Assembly: GCA_031273835.1 (NCBI GenBank)
Contig: JAISRD010000165.1
Location: 1 to 15,027 of the forward strand
Length of the DNA: 15,027 nucleotides
Reading direction: 5' to 3'
Origin: Treponema sp.
GTDB taxonomy: Bacteria; Spirochaetota; Spirochaetia; Treponematales; Breznakiellaceae
Made by a program: the position numbers and the translations under genes. Positions within the stretch are counted from its first letter, which is position 1; every line of letters begins with the position of its first letter. Positions 12,557 to 15,027 of the stretch are shown piece by piece. The notes beneath the pieces are model-generated. The model was not told the origin of the DNA. It worked only from the letters and a program-made list of their open reading frames with translations, and made no database searches.

Positions 12557-15027
12557 ATGTTGGATCAGTACAGGCGGATCAAACGGGAAAATTCCGGTAC
12601 GGTTTTATTCTTCCGCCTGGGTGATTTTTATGAAATGTTTGCCGATGACGCCCTGGAAGTATCGGCGCTCCTTAATTTAACCCTGACCAGCCGCAACGGG
12701 CTTCCCATGTGCGGCGTCCCTTACCATTCCGCCCGCTCTTATATTGCCCGGCTGCTCCGGCACGGGAAAAAAATAGCCGTCTGCGAGCAGATGGGCGAAC
12801 CGGGAAAAACAAAACTCATCGAACGGCAGGTGGTGGAGGTTATTACCCCCGGAACCACGGTGGATGAGGATTTCCTGGAACAGGGGGCTTCCAATTACCT
12901 GGCCGCCGCCGCCGACGCGGGAAAGTACATTTCTTTTTCCTACATCGATCTTTCCACGGGGGAATTTTTCGCCACCTCCTTTTTAAGCGGGGAGGGGGAG
13001 CAGCACCTTGCCCTGGAACTGCAGCGGCTTGAGATAAAGGAACTGGTCATATCCGAATCCCTGCTTGAGGAAAACAGCCGCATCGCGAAACTCGTACTGG
13101 ACAACGCCTCCCTGGTGGTTAACCGCTGGGCCCGCTGGCTCTTCGATCCGGTCCGGGGGCGGGAAAGGCTCATGAAACAGTTCGGCACGGCCAGCCTTAA
13201 AGGCTTCGGCCTTTCCGACGCCGCCCCGGAGATACTCGCCGCCGGGGCCCTGCTTGATTATCTGGACGATACGGCCAAATCCCTCATACCCCACGTCCGT
13301 TCCATCGCCCTTTACGGGTCCGGGGAATACGCTGAAATAGATCAGGCCTCCCAGCGCAATCTTGAACTGGTGCGGAATTTGCAGGACGGGACGGAACAGT
13401 TTACCCTGCTGGAGGTGCTGGACGAAACGAAAACCGCCATGGGGAGGCGTCTCCTGCGGCGCCGCGTTCTTCATCCCCTGCGCAGCTGCGATCCCATTAA
13501 CAAAAGGCTTGCCCTGGTGGAAAGCTTCTACCGGGCTCAGGAAGAACTCGCGGCGGCCAGGGAACTGCTGGGGAAAACCCCCGATCTGGAAAGGCTCTGT
13601 TCCCGGCTTGCCATGGACAAGGCCCACGGCAAGGACATGGTTTCGATAAAAAACGCCCTCCTTTCCCTTTTGCGCCTCACCGGAAAGGTTTCCGCCGGGA
13701 AGGCCCTTCTTCCCCCCTCCGCCCCGGAACAAATGAACAGAAGGGCCCTCATTGAGTCGGTGGAGGCGGCGGCCCTGGGACAGGAGGATTTTTCGATCCT
13801 TGAGGATCTGCGGAAACTGCTGGACAGCGCCGTCGCGGAAAATCCCTCGATACTGCTTACCGAGGGAAACCTCATACGGGAAGGGTACAGCGAGGAACTG
13901 GAAAATCTGCGGAAGCTTAAGGATTCGGGGCGGCAGCTTTTGGAAGCGTACCTTGAGGAAGAAAAGAAAGCCACCGGCATGCCGGGCCTTAAGATCCGGT
14001 ACAACAGGCTCATAGGGTACTTTTTCGAGATTAACCGGAACAACCTCTCCCGGGTGCCCCGCTATTTTATACGCCGCCAGGGAATGGCCGGGGGGGAACG
14101 CTTTACCACCGACGCCCTGGCGAAGCTGGAATCGGAAATAAACGGCGCTTCGGATAAAATTATAGAACTGGAACGGAAACTCTTTCTTGAAATACGGAAA
14201 AGCGCCAAGGAACAGCTTGGCCGGCTTTCTGCGGCGAGCAGGCTCATCGCGGAACTTGACGCCGCCCAGTCCCTGGCCAGGGCGGCCACCATACGGGGCT
14301 GGGTCAAACCCTCCCTGGATGAGGAAAACCGCCTTTTTATCCGCGAGGGGCGGCATCCCGTGGTGGAAGCCCACATGCCCCGGGGGGAATTCATTCCCAA
14401 CGACCTTACGCTGGGAAAGGGCGCCGGGGACATTTACTTTGCCCTCATCACCGGCCCCAATATGGCGGGAAAATCCACCTACCTCCGCCAGGGGGCGCTT
14501 ATGGTGATCATGGCCCAGATCGGAAGCTTCGTACCCGCTTCGGAGGCGAGAATAGGCCTCTGCGACCGTATTTTTTGCCGGGTGGGTGCCTCGGACAACC
14601 TCGCCCGGGGCGAATCGACCTTCCTCGTGGAGATGAACGAAACAGCCCACATACTCCACACGGCTACCGAAAAGAGCCTGGTGATCATGGACGAGGTGGG
14701 CCGCGGCACGGGAACCGGCGACGGCCTTGCCATAGCCTGGGCGGTCTGCGAGGATCTGCTGGACAGGATACGGTGCAGGACCCTTTTCGCCACCCACTAC
14801 CATGAACTTTCCCTGCTCTCCCATCCCCGCCTGGCGAACCGCTCCATGGAAGTGCTGGAACGGAACGGTGAAATCGTCTTTTTGCGGAGCATCCGGGAGG
14901 GGGCGGCGGCCCAGTCCTACGGCATCCACGTGGCGGGTCTGGCGGGAATTTCCCGGGAAATATTGAACCGTGCGGAGGCCATGCTTGAGCGCATACGGGA
15001 GGGGGAGCGTTCAATCAGGGGGGTCCT
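12557..15027 (+). CDS. mutS: DNA mismatch repair ATPase MutS (3' end outside window)
   Basis: MutS recognises base mismatches and small loops and, with ATP, starts strand-directed repair. The frame stays open to the window edge, giving about 823 residues; some 50-80 C-terminal residues are missing. Domain I starts with MLDQYRRIK and GDFYEMF, with the mismatch-wedge Phe24 and Glu26. A connector, lever and clamp region follows, then the ATPase: Walker A GPNMAGKS (633-640), Walker B LVIMDE (D712, E713), and the ATHYHEL segment. The signature loop after Walker B reads GRGTGTGDG, where the family norm is GRGTST(F/Y)DG, so a Ser (residue 719) is Gly here. ATG 12557 is used as start, but residues before it in the same frame (a Gly/Ser/Lys-rich piece from about 12518) look like a normal MutS N-terminus, so the real start may be the non-standard ATC at 12518 or there may be a sequence error. 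mutS is probably co-transcribed with skp and bamA; it has no visible promoter of its own. Confidence 0.93.
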   Translation, partial: MLDQYRRIKRENSGTVLFFRLGDFYEMFADDALEVSALLNLTLTSRNGLPMCGVPYHSARSYIARLLRHGKKIAVCEQMGEPGKTKLIERQVVEVITPGTTVDEDFLEQGASNYLAAAADAGKYISFSYIDLSTGEFFATSFLSGEGEQHLALELQRLEIKELVISESLLEENSRIAKLVLDNASLVVNRWARWLFDPVRGRERLMKQFGTASLKGFGLSDAAPEILAAGALLDYLDDTAKSLIPHVRSIALYGSGEYAEIDQASQRNLELVRNLQDGTEQFTLLEVLDETKTAMGRRLLRRRVLHPLRSCDPINKRLALVESFYRAQEELAAARELLGKTPDLERLCSRLAMDKAHGKDMVSIKNALLSLLRLTGKVSAGKALLPPSAPEQMNRRALIESVEAAALGQEDFSILEDLRKLLDSAVAENPSILLTEGNLIREGYSEELENLRKLKDSGRQLLEAYLEEEKKATGMPGLKIRYNRLIGYFFEINRNNLSRVPRYFIRRQGMAGGERFTTDALAKLESEINGASDKIIELERKLFLEIRKSAKEQLGRLSAASRLIAELDAAQSLARAATIRGWVKPSLDEENRLFIREGRHPVVEAHMPRGEFIPNDLTLGKGAGDIYFALITGPNMAGKSTYLRQGALMVIMAQIGSFVPASEARIGLCDRIFCRVGASDNLARGESTFLVEMNETAHILHTATEKSLVIMDEVGRGTGTGDGLAIAWAVCEDLLDRIRCRTLFATHYHELSLLSHPRLANRSMEVLERNGEIVFLRSIREGAAAQSYGIHVAGLAGISREILNRAEAMLERIREGERSIRGV

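Noticed and set aside
12505..12625. ATG at 12505 as mutS start
   Set aside because: It lies in a different frame from mutS and meets a stop after about 40 codons; only a frameshift could connect it.
12983..14929. 648-codon open frame on the minus strand opposite mutS
   Set aside because: It is fully antisense to a clearly recognised MutS with all ATPase motifs. GC-rich codon bias leaves the opposite frame free of stops, and its translation shows no recognisable domain.
1..15027. CRISPR array, rRNA, complete insertion sequence, toxin-antitoxin pair
   Set aside because: No regularly spaced repeats, rRNA motifs, transposase domains or small paired genes were seen on either strand.

Overview
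The window looks like chromosomal DNA of a GC-rich Treponema-type spirochaete. The best evidence is a FlaA flagellar sheath protein preceded by an N-acetylmuramoyl-L-alanine amidase and a small GerMN-domain protein. A second block reads TamB, BamA, Skp/OmpH, MutS. From memory, both gene orders match Treponema pallidum (the TP0247-TP0249 and TP0325-TP0328 neighbourhoods). The GC content and the phage-integrase relic would fit a termite-gut or environmental treponeme better than T. pallidum itself, but that is inference. All genes found lie on the + strand.

Layout. Bases 1-1884 hold the 3' end of an unrecognised gene, a periplasmic zinc amidase that overlaps it (TTGA overlap, TTG start) and a membrane-anchored GerMN protein. 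This stretch is very G-rich, with several G7-G10 runs and a 9-bp tandem repeat. From 1932, flaA has its own promoter and a near-textbook terminator (3123-3161). Only 10 bases after the terminator's T-tract starts a protein combining a RelA/SpoT-type alarmone synthetase domain with four TPRs. Next is a self-contained tRNA-Glu(UUC) unit (promoter, tRNA, terminator), then a frameshifted N-terminal relic of a tyrosine recombinase, then about 155 bp of AT-rich promoter DNA.

From 4970 to the end lies the outer-membrane biogenesis block. TamB (1453 aa) spans the periplasm. BamA (838 aa, five POTRA domains plus barrel) has its own strong promoter with an extended -10. The periplasmic chaperone Skp/OmpH follows 11 bases after BamA. 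The DNA mismatch repair ATPase MutS follows and is cut by the window end.

Functionally, the window covers peptidoglycan remodelling, the periplasmic flagellum, outer-membrane protein and lipid handling, nucleotide stress signalling and mismatch repair. The items most worth a second look are the alarmone synthetase-TPR fusion and its odd start next to a terminator, the integrase relic beside tRNA-Glu, the G1-U72 pair in that tRNA, the Ser-to-Gly change in the MutS signature loop, and the unclear MutS start codon.
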